Origin: Sitta carolinensis | Taxonomy: Eukaryota > Chordata > Aves > Passeriformes > Sittidae | DNA: 64,000 nucleotides | NCBI GenBank assembly: GCA_032173965.1 | Contig: JAVUNC010000004.1 | Coordinates: 26,513,001 to 26,577,000, forward strand | Direction of reading: 5' to 3' | Shown: in pieces, positions 14,101 to 26,652 of the stretch | Layout: every line of letters begins with the position of its first letter | How positions within the stretch are numbered: the first letter of the stretch is position 1 | The notes under the pieces: model-generated | What the model saw: only the letters and a program-made list of their open reading frames with translations | What the model was told of the DNA's origin: nothing | Database searches by the model: none | Position numbers and translations under genes: made by a program

Positions 14101-14677
14101 CACCTGCTGAATGATAGGAAAGGGAGTTATGTTTTCTAAAGCACATCAATATAGTAGAGATATTGATAATAGTAGATATTTGACATAATAAACAGTTTAT
14201 AAAGTAGCCTAGTTTTAAAGCCATATTACAAGTACATAAAATTACATGTATTTAGGCAGAAGACTTTAACAACAGGACAATGATGATGATGGATCTTCGG
14301 ACATTGTTTTGGATATGTGTCTGTGTGCACATAGTATATAAATTACCTGTCATCTAAATTTGATTACAAGTTTATCTTCCCTTTGAGTACAAAACATGCG
14401 AGTACATACATGTCAGTAACATAATAATTTTAAATACTTTAGCGTCACTTTATGTTAGATGTTTCCACATATGATTCTGAAAAGCACTAGAAGGTAACTT
14501 CTCAGACAAGGGTCTGATGTTAAGCAGTGAATAGTTTAAGATTGTACTTTTGAGCCCTAGATTGAGCACCGAATCCATTTGAGTTCACATAGCGCACATG
14601 GTATCAGTACTGCCCTGAGATATTAACAAATCCTTGTGTATTAACTAAAGCAATTATATGACAGTATTCATACTAAC

Positions 14678-14877
14678 CTGCAATGAAACGTTCTTCCAGG
14701 TCCATCAACACATACACCTCCATTGTAACACAGAACTGAGTTCAGTGGGGACTCACTGCAAACATCAACATCAACTTCACAAAACCTGCCAGTGTACCCA
14801 CTCAGGCAAATGCAAACGAATGAATTGATGGCATCTTGACAAGAACCCCCATTAATGCAGGGAGCAGATTCACATTC
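14678..14877 (-). CDS. EYS: EYS internal exon (human exon 22 equivalent), EGF-like
   Basis: 200 bases, acceptor TTCTCAG/GA, donor GCAG/GTTAGT. It starts in phase 0 with the first cysteine of an EGF domain (ECESAPCINGGSC; O-glucose and O-fucose consensus; then CQDAINSFVCIC, hydroxylation consensus) and closes with SGYTGRFC. A second, atypical domain opens EVDVDVC with a long first loop (SESPLNSVL) before CYNGGVC and ends after four cysteines with AG of a split Arg codon. The long loop and GPGRTFHC are distinctive and match my recollection of the same human domain. The exon holding the last two cysteines was not found in 1-14677 and probably lies beyond this window. Confidence 0.93.
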
Positions 14878-17279
14878 CTGAGAAAAGAAATAATACTTCA
14901 TTTGATTACACATCTTTAAAACACGTTACTCATTCATCTCAACAACAAGTGCAAGAGACTGAACCTGGAGATTAGAAGTAGTATTGGACTTTTTAATTTT
15001 CTGATAAACAGAAATCTCTAATTTGACACAATTTTTTTGTTTATATGGACCCTTGGATCACAGCTCACATTCACTATACTTGCTCCTGCTCATTAATTTT
15101 GCAGAGATGCAAATATAGCTTTATATAAGCAGTCTTACAGCCAAAAGCATGCAATCCCACCCAAGATTAAATTTTTAAATATGTTTTGAAGCCACAGTTT
15201 ATACAATTATTTCTTCTAATTTTTTACATTAGAACCTACTGTTGTAAAAGAAACACATTGGTATCGCAGTTCTGGACAGAATAAAGAATTACTTATACAA
15301 ATGAATGCACACAAGCCTTTTAACAGTATTTCCTGATAAATGTTTTCTCATTATCAATTAATGCCCAATTTTGCAAATAGAAACATGTTTATGTGTTCAC
15401 ATAATAACAATTTCCTCTGATAAGTCTAATGTAAAAATCATCAAATTCAAACCACACAAATTAGCAGCAAGTTAGTATTTCTCCAGAATTACAGGAGAGT
15501 TTAGTTACTGCAGTAGCCAGCACAAAAAATACGTTTGCCCTTAATCACAGAAATCTAGTTTTTACCTGTATCCCAAAGGAGCTGTATTTTGCAGATGCAA
15601 CCCAAATAGTCTAGCTAAATCCAGTATTTTAAATTTATTTTCACACTCCCAGAGCTTTAGAAGGATTCTTAAGGATATCCAAGGGCACTCACATTTCCTG
15701 CAGGTACTACAGTAGCTTTGCCAGAATGTAAATGCAGATATCCATGGGGAATTGTGAGAAAACAAATTATTTTCCTATAAGCTCTCCATCTGGGTGTATA
15801 TAGGATGATTTATTAGTAAGCATTACATAAGCTAATTGAATTATATATCCCACAGGAAGATGGAGATAGTCCTACACACTGCCAAAATTCCTGTGTCTAG
15901 CTTCTAGAAGTAGTCTTTTGCTATGTTAATTACATTTTTTGTTGGCAGACAGTAGTGTTCTTTTTTCGTTTATAGAAAAATCTCAGTTCTCAGTTCCAAC
16001 TCTCTGACATTTCTTGTATTCCATTAACTTGTCTTGTCTTCTTAATTTGTATTCACTTGTACTACATACTACAAACCCAAAATTTATTTATTCTCATTAG
16101 TAAAATAAATTAAAAATATATCAATTAATAGACCAAATTTTTACCTAACTATGACTCAAAAGTTAAAGTTCAAAAAAAATCAAAATCATCAAAGCAACTA
16201 AGGATAAATTCAAAGCTCAGACAAATGTTCACAGTTTGATTCAATACACTATCACGGTCATACTAAGTTGTGAACAACACAAAAACTTTTTTATTTTATC
16301 CTGTGAAATGCATTGTTCTTCTAAGATTTTATGGTAGGTTAAATGTCAGAAACTTGTAGGAAAGAAATTGCACCTATCTCTTCCCAGTACATTCTGATGT
16401 GCTACAGTTAAAAGTGTGTCATTAGACTTGCAAAAAACCAGAGTACACTATTACCAGAGACCTGCTAGTCTGCACTGCTCTTAACTCATGCAAGAAAATT
16501 GTGTCAGTAAAAAGACAGAACTATGTCAAAAATGACACAAATAACTTTATCCCAAAGTTGAGGAACTACCACACTACCAACAAATGCTGCAGTTTGTAGT
16601 TTAAAGAACAAGGATGCCAAACTGAAGTTGCAAAAAACTGTTACCAAGTTTAGCCTTAGATTCCACCAGAGACTGGTTCTATAGCATGACATCAGTGAAG
16701 AAATGACTGCAGAAAATTCCCAGCTACCCTGATTATCTGAACACAAGTTCATTGAAACACCAATGCTGTTTTCACTGTCTTCCTTTATGTAATAGGAGAT
16801 TGAATCTTAGCTACGACCCCTAACCAGACAGCTGCAAATTAGAGCAACAATAGTAGGGACTCAGTCCTAGACACATTGTTTCTCTTCTTCTGTACAGAAG
16901 GAGAAAAGTACTTTCCTTGTCACCTCAGTTCCCCAGTTTCCAACCTACTAGAGTATCTTTTAACCTTTTCCTGCTTAGAAGTGATCAGACAAGCAAACTG
17001 GATATGGATAACTAAGAAAAATGAGAACTACAAGAATAATATGCACAAAGATGTGTCATTTTAGCTTTTCCAAAACACAGATTTGTTGATATATAGACTT
17101 ATTTATAATCTAAATTTGTACCTTCTTATTTTTGTGGAGTTTTCTCAGTTTTTGCTATATCTGAAACTTTAACTTGAATAGGTAATTAAAAATTCAGACA
17201 AAATCTTCATCTGTCAATCTGTCAGCAACTTTTTAGACTTTGTGAAACTTCTACTCAAAATCTGCTAGCAATAGATGAT

Positions 17280-17350
17280 CAAAAAAGAAAAAAAAAGAAC
17301 CCAAAGCCACACAAAGCCACACCCCCACCCCCACCCAACCCCCCAAAAAA
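17280..17350. repeat. A/C-rich low-complexity tract
   Basis: Poly-A with CCACACAAAGCCACACCC and runs of CCCCCA. No gene. Confidence 0.9.
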
Positions 17351-20102
17351 TCTAACCAATACCAAAATTAAACTTCCCCCAAAAGGCGCAAAATTATTTT
17401 AAGCTCTGTCTTGAATTTCTCAGCAGAAGTATTCCATTTGGGAAGTAGAGAACATGCTGAGTCCACCAGGTCCCACTGAGCAGTCATAACCCTGAGAGGT
17501 CAAGTGGCAATAACAATAACAGCTTTGGTACCCAACTTGTTTTGTTCCTCAGGACCTTCTACAAATGTCAAGTAACTCCTTTTAATTACTATTCTTTCAG
17601 ATTTCTTAATTTTTTTTCATTTTTAGTTTGTCTGAGAACGCTGAAAATCTTATATGACTGGGGCAAATTGCTAATTCTACCCTTAAGTCTTCAGAGAGGG
17701 GAACTATGACTTACAGTATGAGTTACTAAGATTATTTCTCTTTTTATGGTTCGAGGAAACCGAAACGTGTCTAGAATCTGTTTACGACAAAGCAAGTTAA
17801 AAAATGTAGACTATAACATGATTTAAGTACTAGCTAAAATAATTCACATGAAGCTAAATCTAAGAAAAATAGCACTTAAATGAATTTTTAGGATAGAATT
17901 TTTTTCAAAACTGTTATTACCTCATATATAATTTTCACATGATACTGCTGAAAACATAATATATAAGGGTTCAAATTTAGAAGACAAATTTATGGTGTTT
18001 AGATCTGTTTCTGACTATTAAAAGCAATAGTCAATAAGAGTTCTTTGCTATATGAGGTTCCAGAATTCTTGATGGTTCATGAGTGTTCTCAGGTTTACAT
18101 AATCAACAAAAAAATTGAGAGAGATAACAGCAGTGCACAGTTATTTTCGCAAGAACTATTATAAATTGAGTATTTAACTCCCACAGAAAGTCAGTACAAC
18201 AATAACCAGCTGGATTCCCCAAATCCAGATATATCCAGCAAGAGATAAGGTTCAACTTGACTACTGAGGATCAGTTGCTGTAAAACTGATAAAAGTTGAT
18301 CTTCCATCTCATTATGTTTTAAAACAAAGGCTCAAGGCATCTCAAACATATATGTTCTAGGCAAATAAAAGTTAAATACAAGTTCTATGTTAAATAACAG
18401 TTAAATAATTTCCACAGAGATGTAAGTGCATAGAATATATATACTTCTAACATGAGAACAGAATAGGGATTTTTTGGCTTTCTTTTTACTAAACTACGTT
18501 TACAGTCAATATAAGTACTTATTGATTTTCTTAGCATAGCAATTTAAAAATCAAGACAAAAAAATTGAAAGAATATTGAGATTTCTAGTTATGCAGCTCT
18601 TTTAAGGGCAGATTTTCTCAAGAATACTTAGTTCAAACAATGTCATACAAGATCCACTACATTTATTAGAACACAATAATTTATTATTTCTTCTCTGTAT
18701 TTTCTGGTCTCTGAATGTCATGGCGTAGTAAATACTGTTTGTACTAGGAAAGAAATGACTGTCCCTTAAGAGAGTCCACCTTGGCATGGCACAGTTCACT
18801 GGTTCTGCTGGCAGGGAATTGTTCTGAAATCTGGACTCTTAACAAGTGACCTAGAAAGGCATTTTGCTCAAGGCTTACTGCTGCATATGGAAATCTGTGG
18901 GTCCATACTGACTTCTAGCTTTGGAAGTGAGGTTATTCTAAGAAAGCCCAACTTTCTACATATTTCACTATATTATCTCCAAATTCACAATCCATACCTT
19001 TAAAAAATTCTAAGGAAACATATTTTGTCAAACTAATAAAAATAGTGAAAATGCACTATTTTTCAAAATAATGTGTCCAACACAGTTTCTTTAAAAACCC
19101 CCTAAAGGTTAGTTTTGGAAATTAGGATTTTTATTTCTTCTTTTTTACTTTCCAGCAGAACAGACTATTTTCCATTAGTCCACCTTTGTAATGCTGATTA
19201 GAAATCCAAAATTATTTCTAACTACTCTTTAAAATCTATTTCTAGAAAAGAGATTCAATGCAAAAAAAATTTAAATGTAGACAAAAAGGTAATTATAAAG
19301 TGGAATCATTCTTAAGAGAACTCAGTCAATCTACTAGAACAATCGGGTGGGAGATAAGCGAAGAAAAGAAAGGGATAAGAAAGTAATTTAAAGATATATA
19401 TTGCACCACAAAAGAAAGATGCTTTCAAGAGGCATGCTTCCATTCACTTAATGATAGGACAACATTATTCTCAGTTCAAAATTGAAAGTTTTTTTAATAA
19501 GCAAAAGTCATGTGGCTAAGGGTTTGGAATTAAATAAAAAGTAAAATGTAGAAAGTAAAAAAGTCTGTAAATAATTGCTTTAGAAGATAATTCATATTTT
19601 AAAACAAGTCTTTTTACACACAGAATATAATGCAATATGATTTTAATGCACGCTGAATCCGGATTTTTAAAAAATTGTCTAATTTTACAGTGTGTATACT
19701 TTGAGTTAAATCTCAATGGTATTAATGCCATAAAAAAGTATGAGATTTATATTGAGACCTTTAGATGAATGGTCCAGATATATTTCCACTTTATGTTTTA
19801 AAAAACTATAAATAAAATATATTTTTCTAATGAGTAAAATTATTACACTATTTTTTATGGCTAATATAATCATGTATCCATTTTGTTTAATTATTAATTT
19901 TCCAAAGCTTTCACTTCTGGTAGATTCAATACATATACAACATCTTGAGAAATGAACTGGGAAAACTTGTGTCCACCTTTCAGAATGTTGTTTTTATCCA
20001 AAATAATTAAAGAGTTCAATATTATAAGAATGTTTTGCCTTGACATTTTTTGTTATGAACATAAGAGAAAAATAATACAAATAAGTCTAATTTTGAGACA
20101 GT

Positions 20103-21120
20103 GATACGAAGCAGGAACATACTGGATCAGACCAGTGTTCCACCTGGCCCAGTATTCTGTCTTTAATAGTGGTGGAGGGAAAGACACTTTAGCAAAATGT
20201 ATGTCCCGTGTATCCTCCCTTCAGCAGGCAGAACGGTCTAATCAGACATGATAAACTGTATTTTCCTGATTGTTTCATTTATCATTCACTTATGAACCTG
20301 TTGTCTGTGACATGCCTAATTTTTCTGAACTTACTAAGGATGACTTGACTCCCCAGCATTTTGGGGCAGCAAGTTCTAGGGGGTTCTCTGCTTCCTCTGA
20401 AAGAAAGTAGTTTAGTTTCTTCAAAATATTTCTCTGTTTACTTTTAACATCTCCCCTCAGGTGTCCGTTCTTCAGAAACAATTTGGTGAAGAGATTTTCC
20501 ATTTATCTTCCTCTGCAGTAGTTTTCTAAATCTTAATTACATTTCCTTCTGCTTTCCCCTCTTTAAAGAGAATAGTTTCAGCCCTTAAAATATCTCCTTA
20601 TATGTCAGCTAGGCAACTCACATAATATTTGTTACTCTCTGTAGCTTCTCTAACTCTGCTTGTGTTCCTTAAGGTTCAAGGTCCAGAACTGTGCACAGTG
20701 ACCAATGGATGAGCCCACCTCACTCAGTTTTATGTAGCAGGGAAATCATGTCCTCTGTCTCGTTCCTCATACCCTTCCTGATCATGCCCAGCAGGTTTTG
20801 TTATGCTTTGCTGTGACTGTAGATTGAGACGACTTCAGAGAACTGTCAATGATTGTTTCAAATCTTCTTTCCTGAATTGCAACTGACAGTTACATTCAGT
20901 TGTATGAGGCTATTTCTCCCTAGAATATTAATTTACACTGAAGCTTATCTGCCACCTTTTCATTCTTTCCATTTTGTGAGGTCCTCCTGGCATTTGTCAA
21001 ACGCAAAGAATTCACTTAACTTCTCTCAAACCCCGTTTGAATGGACATTTTACTCTTTTACCATCAAGCAATCCCATCAATTCCCTGCTTCCAGACTTTC
21101 ATAGATGTGAAGAAATTATT
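20103..21120 (-). mobile_element. Old, diverged CR1 LINE
   Basis: Starts with AACATACTGGATCAGACCAG, GGCCCAGTATTCTGTC, the antisense 3' end of ancient CR1s. It continues with CTCCCCTCAGGTGTCCGTTC, GTCCAGAACTGTGCACAGTG and GAGGTCCTCCTGGCATTTG. Weak similarity may extend to about 21800. Small frames within it are remnants or chance. Confidence 0.65.
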
Positions 21121-22828
21121 GTAAGTTAGACTGCTCTTTACAAGACACTTTCAAATTTTTGGTTTAGGTTTTTGAAGTTCCTGCCAACTTTTGAATTAAT
21201 ATGTTTTGAAAACTTTATTATTTCCATATAGGAAAGATCTTAATTTATTAAAATGACTTTTTTTTCCCCTTGTGACAGTCTTAAGTTTCTTTCTTAAGCC
21301 AGTCAGGGCCTTTGAACCACTTTGTGCTCTTCAGCTATAGCACATATTTTACCTGGGTTTTTGACATTATTTTTTAAATAGCTGCTAATATGCTTATGGT
21401 CCTCACTATTACATAGTTTATTTTCCTGAAACAGAATATAATAATTTAATATTCATGGGTTTTAGGATATACTCTGTTGCTAGAATATCTGTGATGCAAG
21501 ATCACACTATGATATCAGTTGATAGGATTTTCTCATGTAAGAGATTAAAGATATACCTGTCAGTTGAATGTCCTCAGAGGGCTTAGCACTTTGGGGGTGA
21601 AATTCCTCTTCAACATTCTTGTAGGTCTCATCCTCTTCTTTACCTCTATGATCTATATTTTTTTCCCTATTACTTTCTATTTAAAAGACTCTCTAATTCA
21701 GTCACTCTGACTTTAAATACTATGCCATGGCCAGGGTGTGTCTGAAGTATTACACACACTGACATTGTTCAGTGGGTCTGTAATTACAAGATACTGTGTT
21801 TTGCAGAATAAAGTGGATATCTCCCTTTCCTGTTCTTAGATTTACCTATCTGCATCTTATGCATAAACCGTCATTTTTTCCTAAGTTAACCTTAGTTTAA
21901 CTTCTTTCAAGAAATTACTTACTTTACCAAATGTTTTTTAAACTAATTAGCAATAGATAAAAATACTCATGAGTGTGAAAAAGTCTCAGAGAGGCACGAA
22001 GTTCATCCACCTTATCTGAGGGTCTTTGTACATCCACCAATGTTTGCCATACTCATGTCTTTTGTGCAATCTGTCTGGTCCTGATGAATAAATATTTATT
22101 TGATGAAAGTAGCCTCTGCATGTGCATGAACTCTGGTGCCTTTGTGCAGAAAATTAGATGATTTTCCTGATTTACCAGTTGTTTCTATCTTCTATGAAAA
22201 TAGAGAGAAAAGACTGGTAAAATGAGATAAAAACAACTCTAGGATGCAGTCTGATCACAGCTCTCTATCAGACACAAGGTGAAGCACCAACAAGCTGAAT
22301 ATTTTCCTGTGTAAAGACCCAAAACACTTTTTGTTTCCTTTTTGACAGGATAAGACAGCCTTTACTGAGCATGGAAGAAACACGTGTCCATCATGTCTCA
22401 TCCATCATAGCAAAGAAATGAAAAAGCAAAAGAAAGTAAGAAGCAATGTCTATTACTAACCATAGTTGCTATAACTGCACATATTATTATGTTTATCAGA
22501 TAGAAAAGATCAATTTTCCATTATGTACATTCATTTTACCATTTTAAAAATATGCAAATATCAAGGGGAAAAAAGTGCATTGAAATTGATTAATATAGTG
22601 TATGTATTTTTCTTGTTACTCATTCTTGAATGAATTTGATAAATGAAAAAATAATAAAAATTGTAGTAGATAGGGAAGTTCAATATACACACTCCAAAGC
22701 TGATAAGCAAAAATTATAGACTATAACTACAAAGATATATATATTGCTTATTTTGTACCTAAAAGTATTAAACAACCAAAGTTTTGAAGCACATTTTCTT
22801 GAAAACTAGAGTAACATAGGCTGAGATG

Positions 22829-22884
22829 AAAAAATCCTGGGTAAAAAAGAAAAGAGAAAAAATCCTGGGTAAAAAAGTAAAGAA
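22829..22884. repeat. 28-base tandem duplication
   Basis: Two adjacent copies of an A-rich unit containing AATCCTGGGTAAAAAAG, differing at only two positions or so near their 3' ends. A recent small tandem duplication. Confidence 0.85.
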
Positions 22885-23149
22885 AAAAATCTAAATGCCT
22901 AGGGAAATACATATACACACAGAAATGTATTTTATTTTTAGACTGGTTATTTGAATCATCTTAGTTGTTGACCTCGTAATGACCACCCAGCCATTCTCTC
23001 CTTCCTCCTACATGTCAAGGAAAGAAAATAAGATGACAAAGCTCCTAGATTGTAAGGACAGAGAGATCGCTTACCATTTACTGTAAAAGGCAAAACAAAC
23101 TTGACATGGGTAAAATAATAATGTACATTCATGCACCTAGATTTTGTGC

Positions 23150-23925
23150 CAGCAAGAACCAGGAAGAAAACTTAAATTCCCACTCTTCTTCCCAGGCTCA
23201 ACTTCACTCCTCTATTTTCAAAGTTTCCTACCTCCTATTTTACTCTGAGAAGTGAAGATGAAGTGGGAATTGCACCAGCTCCTCTGCGCTGCTCCTTCCC
23301 TCTCCCACTTTTTCCCTGCTTCAGTGTGGGTCCTCATTATGTGCTTTAGGGTGAAACTGCTCCTGCATGGGCTCCTCACCCTGTGTCACAGTTCCTGCCT
23401 ACAGCCTGTCATTGCTGCAGCCACGGAGTGCTCCTGTCAGGGCTGTCCCTGGGCTGCAGCACTCTCAGGGCATATCCACATGTTGCAGCATGGGGTCTAA
23501 TGTGGGCTGCAGTGCAGATGTCTGCTCTGGCATGGTTCTATCCATGGACTACTGACAATACCTGCTCTGCCATGGTTCTCTTCGGGGGCTACAGCTCCGA
23601 CTGGACCTCTCTGCTGCAGCACCTTCAGCTCCTCTGCCCTCTCCTTCTTCAATGACCTTGATTACCGCCCGGCTGTTTCTCACCCTTCTTTCCCCTCTCA
23701 CTCCTTTCTCTGCCGAGCAATGTTTTCTATGCTTTCTTACATACATTTCTATAAAGGTGCCATCATCTTGAGTGAGAGGCTCAATTGTTCCCTGCGGTTG
23801 GTTGGTTGGAGCAGACTCGAATGGGTTGTTTCCTCCATGGAACACCCCCGCCTGTTCTCACAAAAGCCACTTCTCCAGACCCCCTTCTAAACAAAATCTG
23901 GGCTCCTACAACAAATGAAATTGTA
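23150..23925 (-). mobile_element. Endogenous retrovirus / LTR fragment (minus orientation)
   Basis: The plus strand shows the recurrent phrases TGCTCC...TGGGCTCC, CTGCAGCA, CCATGGTTCTCTTC, GACCTTGATTACCG, TTTCTATAAAGGTGCCATCATC and CTCACAAAAGCCACTTCTCC. They recall the antisense of a common avian LTR-type repeat built from degenerate repeats of a GCTGCAG...CATGG motif. Boundaries are approximate. The 98-codon minus-strand frame (23549-23845) and several plus-strand frames lie within it and are not recognisable genes. Family assignment is from memory. Confidence 0.5.
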
Positions 23926-24533
23926 TAGCCTTTAACACAAAGAAACTTCACCTTCAAGTGAAGAGAGAAACAAAAAAAGATATATTGGATTAAATCATGA
24001 TTATTTTTTAAAACAAAGGAAATGTCTGAAGCTAGTCTAGAAAAAAACCCCAACAATTACAGAGAATAAGCCTACTATGATTATTGTGATAACCATACCC
24101 CTACATAGTCAGAAAGCCTAGCTGATCACTGTAAGAGTTACATAGGCATGATATATGTCTGAGCAGGATGAATGCAATGATAGAGCCTTTAAAATATGAC
24201 ATTTGCAGAATAGTGTAATCTGGGAATCACATTGCATGCAAATAGAACGACTATCAAAAAATGAAGCTGTTACTCTGACAGACTTATCTGTCGAAGGTAT
24301 ATGTACATTGTTTCTTCCTATGAATTTCTAACCTATGCATTTTCAAACATCCCACCATGAAATATGATTATCTTTTAATATAATTTTACGCTGTCGTCTA
24401 CAGGTCATTTAAGCTCTTGTTCTCTTCAAATGGAGAAAAGTGTAAATCATGAATGCTTCAGGAGAAAATATTACCCAAAGGTATTTTGTATTTGCGTTGG
24501 CAACACCTGATAAACACAGAGATTTGCAATATC

Positions 24534-24557
24534 TTATCATATCATATCATATCATGA
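24534..24557. repeat. (ATCAT)n microsatellite
   Basis: About four and a half pentamer units just upstream of the GC-rich LTR-like unit. Confidence 0.9.
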
Positions 24558-24704
24558 TGTTTAGCTGGACTGTAGAGCTGGACTCTTTATTTTCTGGCAT
24601 TTTTTTCCTGTAAAAGAGTTTGGAAGCTAATATGCCAGCTAGAATTATACGTCGTGTGTTTGTACTGCGTATACAACTATGTTGCAACTTATGTTTACCT
24701 CAGT

Positions 24705-25025
24705 CTCTTGCCGTGGCGCTGCGCAGGGCGCCCCGCGGCTCGGGCGGGCACACAGGGCCGCGGGCAGCGCTGCCGCCCCGCGCTCGGCCCCGCCGCTGCT
24801 GCCGGGGCCGGTGGCGGGCGCGGGCCGCGGGCTCCCTGCCCGCCGGCGCACCCTGTGCAGGGCACCGGCTGCTGCCGGGCGCTGCTCTGCGCCGGCTGCC
24901 GCCGCCCCCTGCGCCACCGCCTCCCCATCGCCTCCCGCTCCGGGCAGGCGAGTGCTGGGCTGTGTGCGGCGGCTGTGCCCTGCGGGCCAGCGCGCTGTCC
25001 TGCTGCCCGCCGGAGCCTGCAACCC
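24705..25025. other. GC- and CpG-rich block inside the LTR-like unit
   Basis: Dense in CG, GCC and GGC, in sharp contrast to the AT-rich intron on both sides. It could be U3 sequence or an independent CpG island. No open frame in it encodes a recognisable domain. Confidence 0.6.
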
Positions 25026-25091
25026 TAGGTGTATTCCCAACTTGATTTGTTCCCGAAGTTGTGCCCTCCCCGTTTCCCTCTATGGCTTTTC

Positions 25092-25191
25092 CCGCCTATG
25101 TTCCAGTCCCTTCCCTGTCAATCCCAGTTACCCAACCCCTCGTTCCGCCTCTGTTCCAGCTCCTTCTATGTCAATCCTCCCCAGTAACCAA
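25092..25191 (+). repeat. Imperfect direct repeat in the LTR-like U3
   Basis: Two copies of a roughly 47-base unit about 53 bases apart, each starting CCGCCT(A/C)TGTTCCAG, sharing TGTCAATCC and ending near AACC(C)AA. Tandem repeats upstream of a TATA box are common as enhancer repeats in retroviral U3 regions. Confidence 0.6.
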
Positions 25192-25318
25192 TCCTGTGAC
25201 CCCTTCCCTCCTCCCACTTACCCTGATTCATCCTGAGACCTGTGACCCAACCCTTCAACTCTGCCCCGCCTTAACCCCACTGGATAATGTGTTGTACCCG
25301 CCCCTGGTTTCGTACCCG

Positions 25319-25325
25319 TATAAAA
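25319..25325 (+). promoter_or_regulatory. TATA box of the LTR-like unit
   Basis: TATAAAA in a GC-rich context, downstream of repeated CCGCC and CCAAT-type (AACCAAT at 25186-25192) motifs. It is a plausible retroviral promoter, transcribing on the plus strand. Confidence 0.5.
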
Positions 25326-26573
25326 TCCTGTGCACGGAGCTGCATGGGGCTGTCTTTGTGTCTGTCCCTTTCAACAATAATGAGTCATCCCGGTTAGAAC
25401 TTCAGCCTTGCAGAATTTCTTTCTCCTTTGCCTGAGCCCTGGCTGCGGTGGGACTGAATGTCCGTGCTTAGGAACCTCTGCTCCTAAGGTTCAGCTGAGA
25501 GCACAAACCCCGCCTCAGCTGTTCCCCTCACCTGGTGCGGTGCCTTCTATGTGTCCATATTTTCATGGATTTTCAATAGAAAAATTATGGACCATACTTC
25601 CTTTATGTAATATGACCCATTTTTAATTATATAGTACTTTAAGCTGTAAATAAAAATTACTAAAAGTCCCTGCATTCATATATAAATTAAAAAGAAGTTT
25701 CTATAACATTTTGGAATGTTTTTTGGCAATTCAGTAGAAAAATATATAGGAGCCAAATAGCCTGAAGGAAGGTTTATCCCAAACTTTCTCATGCCAGATT
25801 TTCTCAAATATGAGATGAGACCAAATACATTTACAAGAATCACATCCCAAGGTCAGATTAAACTCTGTTTGGCAGAAAACCTAAGAAAAGTATAAATCAG
25901 TTCAATACTTCCTACAAAATGTAGTCAGTAGCGTAAAATCTGTGCATTGTTCTGCCAGATGTAGTCACCTTCTACAAATTGGTTTGCTGAGGATGGGAAT
26001 CTGCACAGCACAGACTTATACATACAGATCCCTTCTTGTCCAAAGCCATTCCCCATGAGAACAAAACTATGAAAGAACTCTGGAGGATGAAGTGGGCAGT
26101 GTATTTAGTATACGGTTTTGTACCATAGAATTCTACTGTTGCATGGATTTTGAAATTTAAAGACAAGACATGGCAACTTTCAGTGTAGAACACTGCAGCT
26201 TGAGGTTTACTATTCAAATATGCAGCTAAACTACAGCAAATGAGACTCAAACATGCAAATTAGGTAATTATACTATTAATCTCGAACTGAGGGACAAATG
26301 ATATTCAGGTAATGTTGGCTTAGCTTGATGTGGCTTTCAAGATTTATCATTCACACTTCACCTTTAAACTTCTTTGGACGTTTTGTTAATGGTCTTTTCT
26401 AATGCACTGTCATGTAAGCAAAAAATAATGCACTTTTCAGAATGGATTTTGAACAACTGAATTTCTGTCATACATTTTCAATATACTGACTTCAGAGGTT
26501 AACTAAATAAAGATGAGTTTCAACGACATATTACCCTTTCCCCTATAATTAAAAAAACATTTTGAAAACATAC

Positions 26574-26652
26574 ATTAATATTTATCTCACATCTTGAGCT
26601 GGTCCATCCTGGTTCACAAGAGCATTGATATCCATCAATGAGATCTATGCAT
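26574..26652 (-). CDS. EYS: EYS internal exon (human exon 21 equivalent), EGF-like
   Basis: 79 bases, acceptor ATTTCAG/A, donor TTAAT/GTATGT. The first base finishes the split Arg codon. RCIDLIDGYQCSC and EPGWTSSRC complete the EGF domain whose first two cysteines are in the previous exon; CIDLIDGYQCSC fits the hydroxylation consensus. The exon ends at a codon boundary after EININ (phase 0), the only phase-0 junction seen here, and the next exon begins exactly with E-C. It lies 511 bases from its upstream neighbour. It is too short to detect alone; frame and domain logic support it. Confidence 0.9.

Larger units (their letters stand above)
1..14677 (-). other. EYS: EYS intron downstream of the last exon in the window (partial)
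   Basis: No exon found. The next expected exon should complete an EGF domain after a phase-2 Arg codon, and no minus-strand frame here shows the cysteine spacing. The stretch holds CR1 fragments (1-375, 2975-3815, weak 11085-11140), a full-length solo LTR (5205-6611), a TCAA microsatellite and poly-T tracts. The remainder is AT-rich unique sequence in which I see nothing further. Minus-strand open frames near 13.6-14.1 kb lack EGF spacing and look spurious. Confidence 0.75.
24595..25557 (+). mobile_element. Probable solo LTR with GC-rich U3 and TATA box
   Basis: A 963-base unit whose composition is unlike its surroundings. 24705-25025 is very GC- and CpG-rich, followed by a C/T-rich part, then TATAAAA at 25319-25325 and AATAAT near 25376, an order that fits U3, R and U5. 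Possible ends are TGGCAT at 24595 and GTCCA at 25557, flanked by TATTTTC at 24588-24594 and 25558-25564. A 7-base duplication is longer than the 4-6 usual for retroviruses, so one base may match by chance or the boundaries may be off by one. Open frames of 77-185 codons on both strands come from the GC-rich composition and have no recognisable domain. The alternative is a GC-rich intronic promoter or CpG island. Antisense to EYS if an LTR. Confidence 0.55.
14878..26573 (-). other. EYS: EYS intron between the exon-21 and exon-22 equivalents
   Basis: 11,696 bases. AT-rich and largely unique from 14.9 to 20.1 kb, apart from an A/C-rich tract near 17.3 kb. It then holds an old CR1 (about 20.1-21.1 kb, possibly fading on to 21.8 kb), a 28-base tandem duplication, an ERV fragment (about 23.15-23.93 kb) and a GC-rich LTR-like unit (24595-25557). 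Nothing recognisable from 25.6 to 26.57 kb. Confidence 0.8.

Noticed and set aside
13557..14103. Minus-strand frames just downstream of the last exon as a further EYS exon
   Set aside because: Cysteine spacing does not match the end of an EGF domain and no acceptor of the right phase precedes them.
24620..25236. Open frames of 124-185 codons on both strands
   Set aside because: Produced by stop-poor GC-rich sequence of the LTR-like unit. Composition is Ala/Pro/Arg-rich in all frames, with no domain.
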